Made by a program: the position numbers and the translations under genes. From Bdellovibrionales bacterium (GTDB lineage: Bacteria; Bdellovibrionota; UBA1018), in contig CANCQK010000003.1 in assembly GCA_947380295.1 (NCBI GenBank), positions 1-64,000 on the forward strand: a DNA stretch of 64,000 nt, read 5' to 3'. Positions within the stretch are counted from its first letter, which is position 1; the number at the start of each line of letters is the position of its first letter. Below, piece after piece: positions 1 to 7,911 of the stretch. The notes under the pieces were generated by a model that saw only the letters and a program-made list of their open reading frames with translations, had not been told where the DNA came from and made no database searches.

Positions 1-95
1 GCGAGTGTCACGCTCATCACGACCGCGACGTCAACGCAGCAAAGAATATTCTCCGATTCGGACGTGAATCGCTAAGAGCGGCGAAAGCCGCTTAA
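1..95 (+). CDS. TnpB-like (OrfB) protein, C-terminal fragment, cut by window start
   Basis: The reading frame starts at base 3 and ends at TAA 93-95. It encodes 30 residues beginning ECHAHHDRDVNAAKNIL and ending RAAKAA. The combination C-x-x-H followed by DRDVNAAKNIL and a short basic tail is the hallmark end of IS200/IS605-family OrfB/TnpB proteins: the last part of the zinc ribbon plus the final RuvC-III Asp. TnpB is an RNA-guided nuclease that helps the element stay in the genome. Everything upstream, including the rest of RuvC and any TnpA transposase, lies outside the window, so it cannot be said whether the gene is intact. The tail of the CDS contains a perfect hairpin (77-92), as expected if the guide RNA overlaps the 3' end. 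Confidence 0.85.
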   Translation, partial: ECHAHHDRDVNAAKNILRFGRESLRAAKAA

Positions 96-149
96 GGGAA
101 TCCCCCCGCGAAAGCGGCGTAAGGGCCTTTAGGCCGGGGAGGACGTCAA
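77..149 (+). ncRNA. Candidate omega RNA (TnpB guide RNA) scaffold, 3' part
   Basis: Two GAAA-tetraloop hairpins (77-92, 106-117) and a third hairpin (124-135) lie across the end of the TnpB frame and the element's right end. In characterised IS200/IS605 systems the omega RNA comes from exactly this place, and its guide is the DNA just beyond the element end. Here that flank, from base 150 on, is the 3' end of asnS. The RNA's 5' end cannot be defined from this window. Its existence is inferred from position and fold potential. Confidence 0.4.
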
Positions 150-1474
150 GGTCTTAAAGTATTGAGCATTCTTGGGAAAGGGATCGTTTCTCTCACGTGC
201 TCGACGCCTGTTAGCCAGGCCACAGTCCGCTCAAGCCCCAGTCCAAACCCAGAGTGAGGCACTGAACCGTACCGGCGCAGATCCAGGTACCAGGAGTAGT
301 CTTCTTCTTTGAGGCCATGCTCGGCAATTCTGCGTCTAAGGACATCAACACCTTCTTCGCGCTGACCTCCTCCAATAATTTCACCGTAGCCAAACGGGGC
401 AATCAAATCGCACCCTAGAGCGTAACGCCCGGTTCCTTCAACTCCAGGTCCACCGACTGTGTCGCTTTGTTTGAAATAGAAGGCTTTAATTTGGGAGGGC
501 ATATGATGAACGAAGACTGGCTTTCCGAACTCATCTCCTAATGCCGTCTCATGAGGCGCGCCAAAGTCGTCACCCCAAGGAAGTGGAACGCCGCGGCGCT
601 CAAGAATTTGAACCGCCTCGTCGTAAGAGATCCGCGGGAAGGGGCCTTTGATGGATTCAAGCTGAGATAAATCTCGCTCTAAGATTTTGAGTTCGGGAGC
701 GCGATTCGCCAAAACAGTTTGAACGATATGCTCAATGAACTGCTCACCCAAGAGCATGGTATCGTTCAGGTCTGCAAATGCGACCTCAGGTTCGATCATC
801 CAAAATTCAGTAAGATGTTTACGAGTTTTAGACTTTTCAGCCCGAAATGTTGGGCCGTAAACGTAGATTTTTCCAAATGCCATTGCGCCCACTTCGCCGT
901 AGAGCTGGCCTGACTGCGAAAGATAGGCCTTCTCATCGAAGTACTGAGTCCCAAATAGAGTAGAAGTCCCCTCACAGGCGCTCGGAGTGAGAATCGGCGC
1001 ATCAAATCGGATGAAGTTTCGTTTTTCGAAAAACTCATGAATCGCCCGAGTAATCTCCGAACGAATCCGGAGAGCAGCCCATTGCCGATTGCTGCGAACC
1101 CAGAGATGCCGATTTTGCATTAAAAACTCAACGCCGTGCTCTTTGGGAGAGATCGGATAAGGCTCGGCGATTTGGATGATTTTAAGAGAAATCACCCCCA
1201 TTTCGTAACCACCCGGAGAGCGAGGCTCTTTCCGAAGTTTTCCAGTCACCTCAACTGAAGACTCCTGGGTCAACTTCTCAAAGTCAGTCATCGCATCGGG
1301 AGTGGTATCGCCCTGAAAAAGTACTGATTGCATCAATCCAGTGCCATCTCTCAGAACGAGGAACTTAATTTTATTTCCAGAACTCCGCTTATGATTGACC
1401 CAGCCCTTGATCGTCACGACTTGACCATCAAACTGACCAGCGTCTTCAATATAAAATCGTTGAGGGGTTTCCAT
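146..1474 (-). CDS. asnS: Asparagine--tRNA ligase
   Basis: Class II aminoacyl-tRNA synthetase, 442 aa, charging tRNA-Asn with asparagine in the cytoplasm. An N-terminal OB-fold anticodon-binding domain (about residues 18-105, VTIKGWVNHKR then FLVLRDGTG) precedes the catalytic core. Motif 2 is seen as YGPTFRAEKS with HLTEFWMIEPE, and motif 3 as GFGLGLERTVAWLTG near the C-terminus. RAEKSKTRKHLTEFW is the AsnRS rather than AspRS form, and the AspRS insertion domain is absent. The protein ends FPRMLNTLRP, the expected C-terminus. Its TGA stop (146-148) lies within the proposed right end of the adjacent IS element, so the insertion appears to have supplied the stop. It lies downstream of pepA on the same strand, separated by a terminator hairpin. 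Confidence 0.95.
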   Translation of the reverse strand: METPQRFYIEDAGQFDGQVVTIKGWVNHKRSSGNKIKFLVLRDGTGLMQSVLFQGDTTPDAMTDFEKLTQESSVEVTGKLRKEPRSPGGYEMGVISLKIIQIAEPYPISPKEHGVEFLMQNRHLWVRSNRQWAALRIRSEITRAIHEFFEKRNFIRFDAPILTPSACEGTSTLFGTQYFDEKAYLSQSGQLYGEVGAMAFGKIYVYGPTFRAEKSKTRKHLTEFWMIEPEVAFADLNDTMLLGEQFIEHIVQTVLANRAPELKILERDLSQLESIKGPFPRISYDEAVQILERRGVPLPWGDDFGAPHETALGDEFGKPVFVHHMPSQIKAFYFKQSDTVGGPGVEGTGRYALGCDLIAPFGYGEIIGGGQREEGVDVLRRRIAEHGLKEEDYSWYLDLRRYGSVPHSGFGLGLERTVAWLTGVEHVRETIPFPRMLNTLRP

Positions 1475-1513
1475 GTGTACTACTCCTTACAAAAAACCCC
1501 TATTCAAAATCGG

Positions 1514-1548
1514 GGTCAAAAATCGGGCCGGTATCAAACACCGGCCCG
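1514..1548 (-). terminator. Rho-independent terminator after pepA
   Basis: A perfect 9-bp inverted repeat (CGGGCCGGT/ACCGGCCCG, 1524-1532 with 1540-1548, 7-nt loop) lies just past the pepA stop. On the minus strand it is followed by ATTTTTGACC. The T run is short but correctly placed. It separates pepA from asnS, so asnS presumably has its own promoter in the remaining 40 bp or relies on read-through. Confidence 0.7.
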
Positions 1549-1558
1549 TAGTCCTAAT

Positions 1559-3094
1559 CTAAAAATCGGCTGCAAACTGCGCGAGAGTTCTCACATAAAG
1601 TCCGCTCGCACCCTTTTTTGGCATGTACGAAAGCGTAGTGAGATTATAAGCGACACCAGCAATATCGAGGTGTACCCAGCGAGTTCCCTTGCGAATGAAC
1701 TGTTTCAAGAAAATTGCTCCCCGAATCGTCCCACCGTTTGAGTCGTTAGCGGAGTTTTTCATGTCGGCATAGTCCGATTTCATATCATCGAAGTACTCGT
1801 CAAATAGGGGCAGCTGCCACATTTTCTCGCCGTTCACTTCGCCCGCTCTTCGCACGGAGTCGATCAAAGTATCGTCATTCCCCAAAACAGCACAACACTG
1901 CTTACCGAGCGCAATAGAAACCGCCCCGGTCAAAGTTGCAATGTTCACCACAGCATCGGGCTTATAGTCTTGAGCAAGATCGAGCGCATCGGCCAAAACC
2001 AATCGACCTTCAGCATCCGTATTAATGATCTCAACGGTTTTGCCGTTTCTTGCGGTGAGGACATTTCCAGGCTGAATCGCGCTACCGGAAGGCATATTCT
2101 CAGTGAATGCCATCACTCCAATCACCCGATTTGGCACTTGCCACTGGGACGCAAGAATCATTGCCCCCATGACCGTTGCTGCACCCGTCATATCGTGTTT
2201 CATCTCTTCCATACGGAGCGCAGGCTTGATCGAAATCCCGCCGCTATCGAAAGTAACCCCTTTTCCGACTAGGGCCACAGTCTTTCGATTTTTCTTAGAA
2301 GTCGGCACGTATTCGAGAACCACCACTCGGCCTTCGCGCTCTGCACCCTGACCTACGCCAAGATAGAGCCCCATTTTTTCTCGGACGGCGTCTGCTTCAG
2401 TCAACACTTTACACTTGAGCCCATATTGCCGAGCTAACTTTTTAGCTTCGCCAGCATAGTACTCGGGCGTCCCCACATTCGAGGGCTCGTTGGACCAATC
2501 TCGAGTCAGACGAACGGCTTCACCCACCGCCGTAACCTCTTTTAATTCGCGATCGAGCTGGGTTTTTAAGCCTTTATCGCTGACGAGAAACACAATTTTT
2601 GAAGGCCCGCTAGGCTCGCTGTCCTTTACAGTTTTATATTTATCGAAGTGATACGCATTCAGTATTAAGCCCTCAGCAAAGGCTCGCACGAGACGAGGAG
2701 AGTCAACCTTGGGAAGGTGGGAATGAGCAGTGGCGTCTTTTCCTTCAAAAAAGGTATCCACATGAACTGTGATTTCCTTGCACTTTTCGGAAACCAGCTT
2801 GGACCAGGCATTCCCGCCCGCAACTCTCAGTTTGTCTTCGGTCAGGTCAGAGAAAAGTCCCAAACCTACCGCCAAAACTGACCCAGTCGAATCGACCGGA
2901 GCAAATCGGATGAACTGAACCGAACCGGACCTTGCCTGAAAGACGTCTTCCTTTCTGAGTCTCTCAACGAGTTGAGAGAAGTTTTTTCGGGGAGGAACCG
3001 CCTTTTTGGCCGAATCCTGATAGATGACCACTAAGTCCGCATCCCCTTTGCCTGACACTGCTGCTCGAACTTCTAATAAAGGTAATTTCCACAT
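1559..3094 (-). CDS. pepA: Leucyl aminopeptidase (M17)
   Basis: Cytosolic M17 aminopeptidase, 511 aa, removing N-terminal residues from peptides with two metal ions. The C-terminal catalytic domain carries VGKGVTFDSGGISIKP (metal-binding Lys and Asp) and the family signature NTDAEGRLVLADAL (metal-binding Asp and Glu, catalytic Arg). The N-terminal macro-like domain occupies roughly residues 1-180. Length matches the family. The ATG start follows directly on the promoter region shared with the divergent sugar transferase gene at 3144. No signal peptide is seen. In some proteobacteria PepA also binds DNA; nothing in this sequence decides that point. Confidence 0.95.
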   Translation of the reverse strand: MWKLPLLEVRAAVSGKGDADLVVIYQDSAKKAVPPRKNFSQLVERLRKEDVFQARSGSVQFIRFAPVDSTGSVLAVGLGLFSDLTEDKLRVAGGNAWSKLVSEKCKEITVHVDTFFEGKDATAHSHLPKVDSPRLVRAFAEGLILNAYHFDKYKTVKDSEPSGPSKIVFLVSDKGLKTQLDRELKEVTAVGEAVRLTRDWSNEPSNVGTPEYYAGEAKKLARQYGLKCKVLTEADAVREKMGLYLGVGQGAEREGRVVVLEYVPTSKKNRKTVALVGKGVTFDSGGISIKPALRMEEMKHDMTGAATVMGAMILASQWQVPNRVIGVMAFTENMPSGSAIQPGNVLTARNGKTVEIINTDAEGRLVLADALDLAQDYKPDAVVNIATLTGAVSIALGKQCCAVLGNDDTLIDSVRRAGEVNGEKMWQLPLFDEYFDDMKSDYADMKNSANDSNGGTIRGAIFLKQFIRKGTRWVHLDIAGVAYNLTTLSYMPKKGASGLYVRTLAQFAADF

Positions 3095-3143
3095 TTTCGG
3101 TCTTTGCCCTTTCGATAAGATTTAATTAACATAGGGCCTAATT

Positions 3144-4544
3144 ATGTTGAAGCGCTATCACCACATTGTCGGTGGCATTTTTAGACTGGTCGACGCCTGC
3201 GTCATTGGCTTAGCCTGGTTAGGTGCCTATTGGATTCGATTTCATATTCCCTTAGTCGAGGTCACCCGCGGATTCCCACCATTTTCAAAATATTCGGCTC
3301 TGACACCACTCGTAGTCATCCTGTGGTACACGGTTTTTTCTTCTCTTAAAGTCTATCATTCGCAACGAATGCTGAGACGAACTCACGAAGTACAACTCCT
3401 ACTTAAAGCCCACTTCACTGCCATTCTAGGTTTTATTGCACTCACTTATCTTTTCAGTGAATACAGGTATTCGCGTGTCGTGATGTTTTATTTTGGCTTA
3501 TTAGGGGCTATCGGAATCGTTTCATTTCGACTCCTTTTGCGAAACACCCTGCGTTCGGTGCGACGTCGAGGATTTAACCTCAGGTACGTCATTGGAATTG
3601 GAGAAGGTGCCGCGCTTGAAACTTTGTTCAAGCGAATCGAGCGCTTCCCTGAGTTAGGACTCAGGGTGAAGGGATTTATCTCTCACGAGAACTCAAATAC
3701 CATCTCTGTGGCCGAAAAACCGAAGCTGGGACACTTTAACGAAGTCCACTCCATCATTCAAAAGCACAGACCAGATCAAATTCTGATCGCCCTCCCGAGG
3801 CATCAATATTCTGACCTGGATCGACTCTTCTCGCTCCTGAAGGACGAGACCATTGATATCCAACTGGTCCCCGATATTCACGAGTACACCACCCTTGGCT
3901 GTGAAGTGGAAGACTTTGACGGGCTGCCTATTGTAAAAATCAACGACTCACCACTGAACGGCTGGGGCTCCATTGCCAAACGAGTCACTGACTTAATTAT
4001 TTCCGGGATCGCCCTAATTTTATTACTCCCACTCTTTTTAGTCATCTCTGTGGCAATCCGGCTATCCTCAAAAGGGCCCATTTTTTACAGTCAAGAACGA
4101 ATGGGCTTGGACGGACAAACGTTCAAAATTCTAAAATTCCGCTCAATGAAGGTCGATGCGGAGTCCAAAACTGGGGCAGTCTGGGCAAATCAAAACGATG
4201 ACAGAAAAACAGGTCTTGGCTCATTTTTGCGCAGTACAAGCCTCGATGAGCTCCCTCAGCTTTGGAATGTTCTAGTGGGCGAAATGTCGTTGGTCGGACC
4301 AAGACCCGAGAGGCCAGTTTTTGTACAAAAATTTAGGCAAGAAATTCCCCATTACATGCTGCGACATAAAGTTAAGGCCGGCATCACGGGCTGGGCTCAG
4401 GTCAATGGCTGGCGAGGAAACACCTCTTTAGAACGACGGATTGAGTGTGACTTGTATTATATTAGGAACTGGTCGTACCTTCTGGATCTAAAAATTCTGG
4501 TTTCCACGCTATGGAAAGGCTTCATTAATAAAAATGCCTATTAA
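3144..4544 (+). CDS. Undecaprenyl-phosphate glucose phosphotransferase-like sugar transferase (WcaJ family)
   Basis: Integral membrane initiator of exopolysaccharide or capsule synthesis, 466 aa, which transfers a sugar-1-phosphate from a nucleotide sugar to undecaprenyl phosphate. Four N-terminal hydrophobic segments lie within about residues 10-135. A soluble Rossmann-like CoA-binding domain follows (about 140-265, with GIGEGAALE). Another membrane segment (about 280-300, LIISGIALILLLPLFLV) leads into the bacterial sugar transferase domain, with KFRSMKVDAE, LRSTSLDELPQLWNVL, GEMSLVGPRPERP and GITGWAQVNGWRG. These are the canonical polyprenyl-phosphate hexose-1-phosphate transferase motifs. 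Its 3' end overlaps the next gene by 11 bp, suggesting translational coupling to the LptF/G permease. Sugar specificity cannot be read from the sequence. Confidence 0.9.
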   Translation: MLKRYHHIVGGIFRLVDACVIGLAWLGAYWIRFHIPLVEVTRGFPPFSKYSALTPLVVILWYTVFSSLKVYHSQRMLRRTHEVQLLLKAHFTAILGFIALTYLFSEYRYSRVVMFYFGLLGAIGIVSFRLLLRNTLRSVRRRGFNLRYVIGIGEGAALETLFKRIERFPELGLRVKGFISHENSNTISVAEKPKLGHFNEVHSIIQKHRPDQILIALPRHQYSDLDRLFSLLKDETIDIQLVPDIHEYTTLGCEVEDFDGLPIVKINDSPLNGWGSIAKRVTDLIISGIALILLLPLFLVISVAIRLSSKGPIFYSQERMGLDGQTFKILKFRSMKVDAESKTGAVWANQNDDRKTGLGSFLRSTSLDELPQLWNVLVGEMSLVGPRPERPVFVQKFRQEIPHYMLRHKVKAGITGWAQVNGWRGNTSLERRIECDLYYIRNWSYLLDLKILVSTLWKGFINKNAY

Positions 4545-5664
4545 ACCGCTCCGCAGACCGCTCTCAGGCAGACTCGATCTCTACATAACACTCGAGATCT
4601 TGGGTGCCGTCGTCGGAACCTGCATTTTTGTACTCTTCTTTCTTTTAATGTTTCAGGTACTGAGAGTTGGAGAATTTCTCCTATCGCATGGGGTTAGCGC
4701 ATTGATCTTGGCGAAGATGAGTGGACTCATGATCATCTCGTTCCTACCTCATGCTCTCCCTTTGTCATTTCTCATTGGATTGCTGATCGCTTTCTCGCGA
4801 CTTTCAACTGATAGCGAAATTATTGCAATTAAGGCTGCAGGAGTGAGCCTAATCCGCCTCACTGCTCCCATTTTCCTGCTTGCAGTAATGACTAGCCTGG
4901 TTCAATTCCAACTCAACTACAACTGGGTTCCCTGGAGTGTAAGGACTTACAAAGTCATCGAAGAGAAAATTCGAAATACCAAAATTGCCTCGGCCATCAA
5001 AGAAGGAGCTTTTACTCCTGGATTTTTCGACATGCTCATCTTTACAGATAAAGTCGATCAAAAAAACAATAGCCTGAAGCGCGTTTTTATCTACGATGAG
5101 CGAGAACCCGAGAGCCCTCTCGTTTACGTTGCAAAAGAAGCAGAGATTTTGCCTATGCCAACCCGACAAGATCTGGGCTCATCGATCATTTTTAAACTCT
5201 CTAATGGAGCAGTGCATCACAGCAATTTTGATCAGAAAACCTATGAAAAAATTGACTTCGATGACTATCAGCTTTTCCTAAAAATCAATGAGGCCAGCGA
5301 TCCATCCGTAGGTAATCCTCAGATGATTCCCCAACAAGAACTCTTAAGAATCATTGCAACCAGCCCTCCAGACTCGACATTCAGAAGAGATCACTTGGGG
5401 GAATACTGGAGAAGGACCTCACTCGCGCTGAGTCCGCTGATTTTTGTTTTACTAGGAATCGGCTTTGGCGTCTTTCGACAAAGAACAGCTCGAGTAAACG
5501 GAGTCCTCATTGGACTCCTGGTCGCCATTTTCTACTGGAGCATCCAGGTTTGGGGGGCCTCCGCAATGACTCACGGCACTGTCAGCCCATTTTTAGGAAT
5601 GCAGGCTGCCAACATCATTCTTTTCTCTCTGGGTATTTTTAGTTTCCGAAGAGCCTCTTGGTGA
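4534..5664 (+). CDS. LptF/LptG family LPS-export ABC permease
   Basis: Inner-membrane permease of the YjgP/YjgQ family, 376 aa, which with LptB extracts LPS from the inner membrane and passes it to the periplasmic bridge. Topology fits the family: three N-terminal membrane segments (about residues 17-40, 55-80 and 105-125), a large periplasmic beta-jellyroll region (about 130-275), and three C-terminal segments (about 290-375). Only one such gene is here, so whether it is the LptF or LptG partner is undecided and the other must be elsewhere. It overlaps the preceding WcaJ-type gene, linking surface-polymer initiation and LPS export in one transcript. Confidence 0.85.
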   Translation: MPIKPLRRPLSGRLDLYITLEILGAVVGTCIFVLFFLLMFQVLRVGEFLLSHGVSALILAKMSGLMIISFLPHALPLSFLIGLLIAFSRLSTDSEIIAIKAAGVSLIRLTAPIFLLAVMTSLVQFQLNYNWVPWSVRTYKVIEEKIRNTKIASAIKEGAFTPGFFDMLIFTDKVDQKNNSLKRVFIYDEREPESPLVYVAKEAEILPMPTRQDLGSSIIFKLSNGAVHHSNFDQKTYEKIDFDDYQLFLKINEASDPSVGNPQMIPQQELLRIIATSPPDSTFRRDHLGEYWRRTSLALSPLIFVLLGIGFGVFRQRTARVNGVLIGLLVAIFYWSIQVWGASAMTHGTVSPFLGMQAANIILFSLGIFSFRRASW

Positions 5665-5706
5665 AGCAAGTTCGACCAATTCAGATCTAGATAGTAGAAT
5701 AGGTCG

Positions 5707-5914
5707 AAATTAAATCCATACTAATAAATAGATTTTAAAAAAAATTTCAAGATCAAGGTCTAGACTCATTTCCGAGCCACCTAGAATGTGATGATGCACA
5801 AACCTTGTGGATAACTTTTCTCGAAACAACGAAAACCCCTGACTAAAACGAATTTAATTCCATACTTTCAGATACTTAGACCATGTGGATAACTAGGGGT
5901 TATCGTGTGGATAA
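5707..5914. promoter_or_regulatory. Cluster of three perfect DnaA boxes beside an AT-rich tract
   Basis: The sequence TGTGGATAA (complement of the consensus TTATCCACA) occurs three times in the same orientation at 5806-5814, 5884-5892 and 5906-5914, each followed by C. A strongly AT-rich tract lies at about 5707-5757. The spacer is 266 bp between two convergent genes, with no coding potential and no obvious terminator. Three exact 9-mers in about 110 bp is far more than chance. DnaA-box clusters with an adjacent AT-rich stretch are the architecture of bacterial replication origins, but also of DnaA-titrating or regulatory loci. No dnaA, dnaN or gyrB gene is nearby, so an origin is only one possibility. 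Confidence 0.75.
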
Positions 5915-5930
5915 CTTATTCTAGATAAGT

Positions 5931-7043
5931 CTACTCATCTGCAGACAGCTTTTGTTTACTCTCTGCGGCAGACACATTAGGAAGTCCTGAATCTGATTTG
6001 AAGAACTCACTGTCAAAAAGATGACTCTCAGAAGTTCCCTCAGCCAGAGATAATGACGCAGCGCCGTGGATGAGTCGCGTTAATTTTGACTTAATCACAG
6101 AAGAATAATTTTTTCCGTTATATGAAAAAGGAACGAATCCCGGCTCAGTCACTTGAACTAGAATCTGATGAGCTGCCCTTAGGACTAATACCTTTCCTTT
6201 GCGAACAATAAACTTACGAACAGGTCGCGCGTCTACTTGGTACCTAAACCAAACATCTACTTCGGGTTTGAAAATCGCTTTATGATGAATCTCATCCGTT
6301 TTAAGCGCCAGCCCCGAATCCAAAGGGTCGTCCGAGCTGACATTACTCGATGACACCGGGGACGGCGATGGCTGTACAGCCTGAGGGCTCACTTCGGGAA
6401 CTCCAGCTGGCTCTACTGAAAGCGGTCCACTCCAGCCTGCATTAGAGCCGGCTGTTTGAGAGATAGCTGAAGCCTCCTCTCGCTGGGGCGCAGGGGATCC
6501 AGAACCGTGCTCAGCCACCACACTCAAAGACGCTGCCGGAGAAGGTAAAACCTGGGCAGCCGGTGTAACTCCCCCTTCTTGAGTTACTGACGTAGACTGC
6601 GCGGCGCGAAGGCGATCGATATGCGACGCACGGTGATGCTTTAACGAAGGCTTAAAAAAGAGAACGAAACCACCACCGATCACCATGAACGCGCAAATCC
6701 CAATCATGAGGATCGTACGGCTTTGTTGGTCTCCATCTTTTTTCTCAAACGCATACCCGCTATGCCCGCCCTCCCGATTAGGACGGTCCATTGCGCGCTT
6801 TGAAATGTATTGATCAAATCGCGAACGGATCTCTTTAGGATCCAACCCAATAAATCGGCAGTAGGATGTAACAAAACCTCTAATATAAGGCTTTGCCGGA
6901 AGTTCTGAGTAATGGTCCGCCTCAAGAGCGTGAAGGGTTCTCACCCCAACTTTGGTCGCAGAAGCGACCTGCTCAATGGTGATTCCGCGCAGTTCGCGTT
7001 CGTTTCTTAAAAACTCCCCTAAGGTCACATCTTTTTCTGACAC
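5931..7043 (-). CDS. RodZ-like membrane protein (HTH_25 / DUF4115)
   Basis: Bitopic inner-membrane protein of 370 aa. An N-terminal Cro/CI-type helix-turn-helix domain (about residues 6-85, LGEFLRNERELRGITIEQVA then LHALEADHYSELPAKPYIRGFV) has the typical RodZ form, in which the fold contacts MreB rather than DNA. A basic stretch precedes one membrane segment (about 113-133, ILMIGICAFMVIGGGFVLFF). A long Pro/Ser/Ala-rich periplasmic linker (about 150-245) ends in a beta-rich DUF4115-like domain. RodZ couples the MreB cytoskeleton to elongation-phase wall synthesis. Gene order (RNA methyltransferase, TPR lipoprotein, RodZ) resembles the pilF-rodZ neighbourhood of other proteobacteria. Confidence 0.8.
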   Translation of the reverse strand: MSEKDVTLGEFLRNERELRGITIEQVASATKVGVRTLHALEADHYSELPAKPYIRGFVTSYCRFIGLDPKEIRSRFDQYISKRAMDRPNREGGHSGYAFEKKDGDQQSRTILMIGICAFMVIGGGFVLFFKPSLKHHRASHIDRLRAAQSTSVTQEGGVTPAAQVLPSPAASLSVVAEHGSGSPAPQREEASAISQTAGSNAGWSGPLSVEPAGVPEVSPQAVQPSPSPVSSSNVSSDDPLDSGLALKTDEIHHKAIFKPEVDVWFRYQVDARPVRKFIVRKGKVLVLRAAHQILVQVTEPGFVPFSYNGKNYSSVIKSKLTRLIHGAASLSLAEGTSESHLFDSEFFKSDSGLPNVSAAESKQKLSADE

Positions 7044-7071
7044 TTTAAAATCCTTACCTCCAAATTAAGTC

Positions 7072-7854
7072 TCAAGGAAGAAACCGAATTCGATCCATCG
7101 CCTGCTCGGCGATCTTAGTGTTTGGAAACCGTTTTTCAACCTCCAAAAATGACTTCCGTGCCAAATTGTATTGCTTCTTTTGTTCGTAAGCCACTCCTAA
7201 TGCCAAATAGGCGTCTCCGTAGGAAGCGCATACTTTTTGAGTCGCACGCTCGTAGTCGCTAATGGCCGAAGTTAAGTCATGATTTCTAGATTTAATCTGG
7301 CCTCGGTAGTAGTAGGCGACACAAGCACTCGACGCCGATTCTTCAACCGCTCGATCCATCATTTTTTCAGCCTTTTTTAGGTCACCTAAACGATATTGAA
7401 CGATTCCTAAATTGGTCCAGGCCTTATAAGACTCTCGACTCAAGGAGTTCTGAGCAGCCCGCTCCAGAGGCGGGATCGCTTCAGAGTACTTGCCCGCCTC
7501 AATCAGAAGCTTCCCTAGCGTGTTATTTGCTTCGGAGTAGTCGGGCTTAATCTCTACGGCCTTTTTCGCCGATACAATTGCACGCTTGAGATCGTGTTTT
7601 CTGAAGTAAGCCAATGCAAAAGAATGGTGCAACTCGGGCAAAGCAGGTTCTACGGACTCAGCCTCAGTGAGAGCTTGAAGCGCCCCTGTCGGATCACCTT
7701 CTAAAAGTGCTCCGTTACCTACTTCAATCAACATTCTTGCTCGATCGGCACGACTGAGCTCATTTGCTTTTCTCTTCTCACTGGCACATCCCGAAATAAG
7801 ACCTAGCCCAAAAATCAAGCAAGCCAAATAAATCCCACCCAAACGTTCACCCAT
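7072..7854 (-). CDS. TPR-repeat lipoprotein (PilF/PilW-like)
   Basis: Predicted lipoprotein of 260 aa. The N-terminus has a hydrophobic signal and lipobox (GLGLISGCASE, Cys23). The rest is a string of about five to six tetratricopeptide repeats with typical spacing (for example GALLEGDPTGALQALTEAE, AYFRKHDLKRAIVSAKKAVE, LLIEAGKYSEAIPPLERA, YRLGDLKKAEKMMDRA). PilF/PilW lipoproteins of this form act as pilotins for the type IV pilus secretin and sit next to rodZ in many proteobacteria. That role is inferred from architecture and position. A general TPR scaffold lipoprotein is the alternative. It ends 28 bp before rodZ, so the two are probably co-transcribed. Confidence 0.75.
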   Translation of the reverse strand: MGERLGGIYLACLIFGLGLISGCASEKRKANELSRADRARMLIEVGNGALLEGDPTGALQALTEAESVEPALPELHHSFALAYFRKHDLKRAIVSAKKAVEIKPDYSEANNTLGKLLIEAGKYSEAIPPLERAAQNSLSRESYKAWTNLGIVQYRLGDLKKAEKMMDRAVEESASSACVAYYYRGQIKSRNHDLTSAISDYERATQKVCASYGDAYLALGVAYEQKKQYNLARKSFLEVEKRFPNTKIAEQAMDRIRFLP

Positions 7855-7911
7855 ACTACTAAAATAAAAGGCAATTGCGCCTGTGTCAAACTTTGGAAAA
7901 TAAACTTTGCC

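Larger units (their letters stand above)
1..149 (+). mobile_element. IS200/IS605-type element, right end
   Basis: The TnpB-like tail is followed by a short GC-rich non-coding tail with stacked hairpins: 77-92 (AGCGGC-GAAA-GCCGCT), 106-117 (CCGC-GAAA-GCGG) and 124-135 (GGCC-TTTA-GGCC). The tail then reads GGGGAGGACGTCAA up to base 149. IS605-group elements end in a subterminal hairpin followed by a short cleavage tetranucleotide, TCAA in ISHp608, so the proposed end is TCAA at 146-149. The exact boundary is inferred. The left end is outside the window. The proposed end overlaps the stop codon of the opposing asnS gene. Confidence 0.65.
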
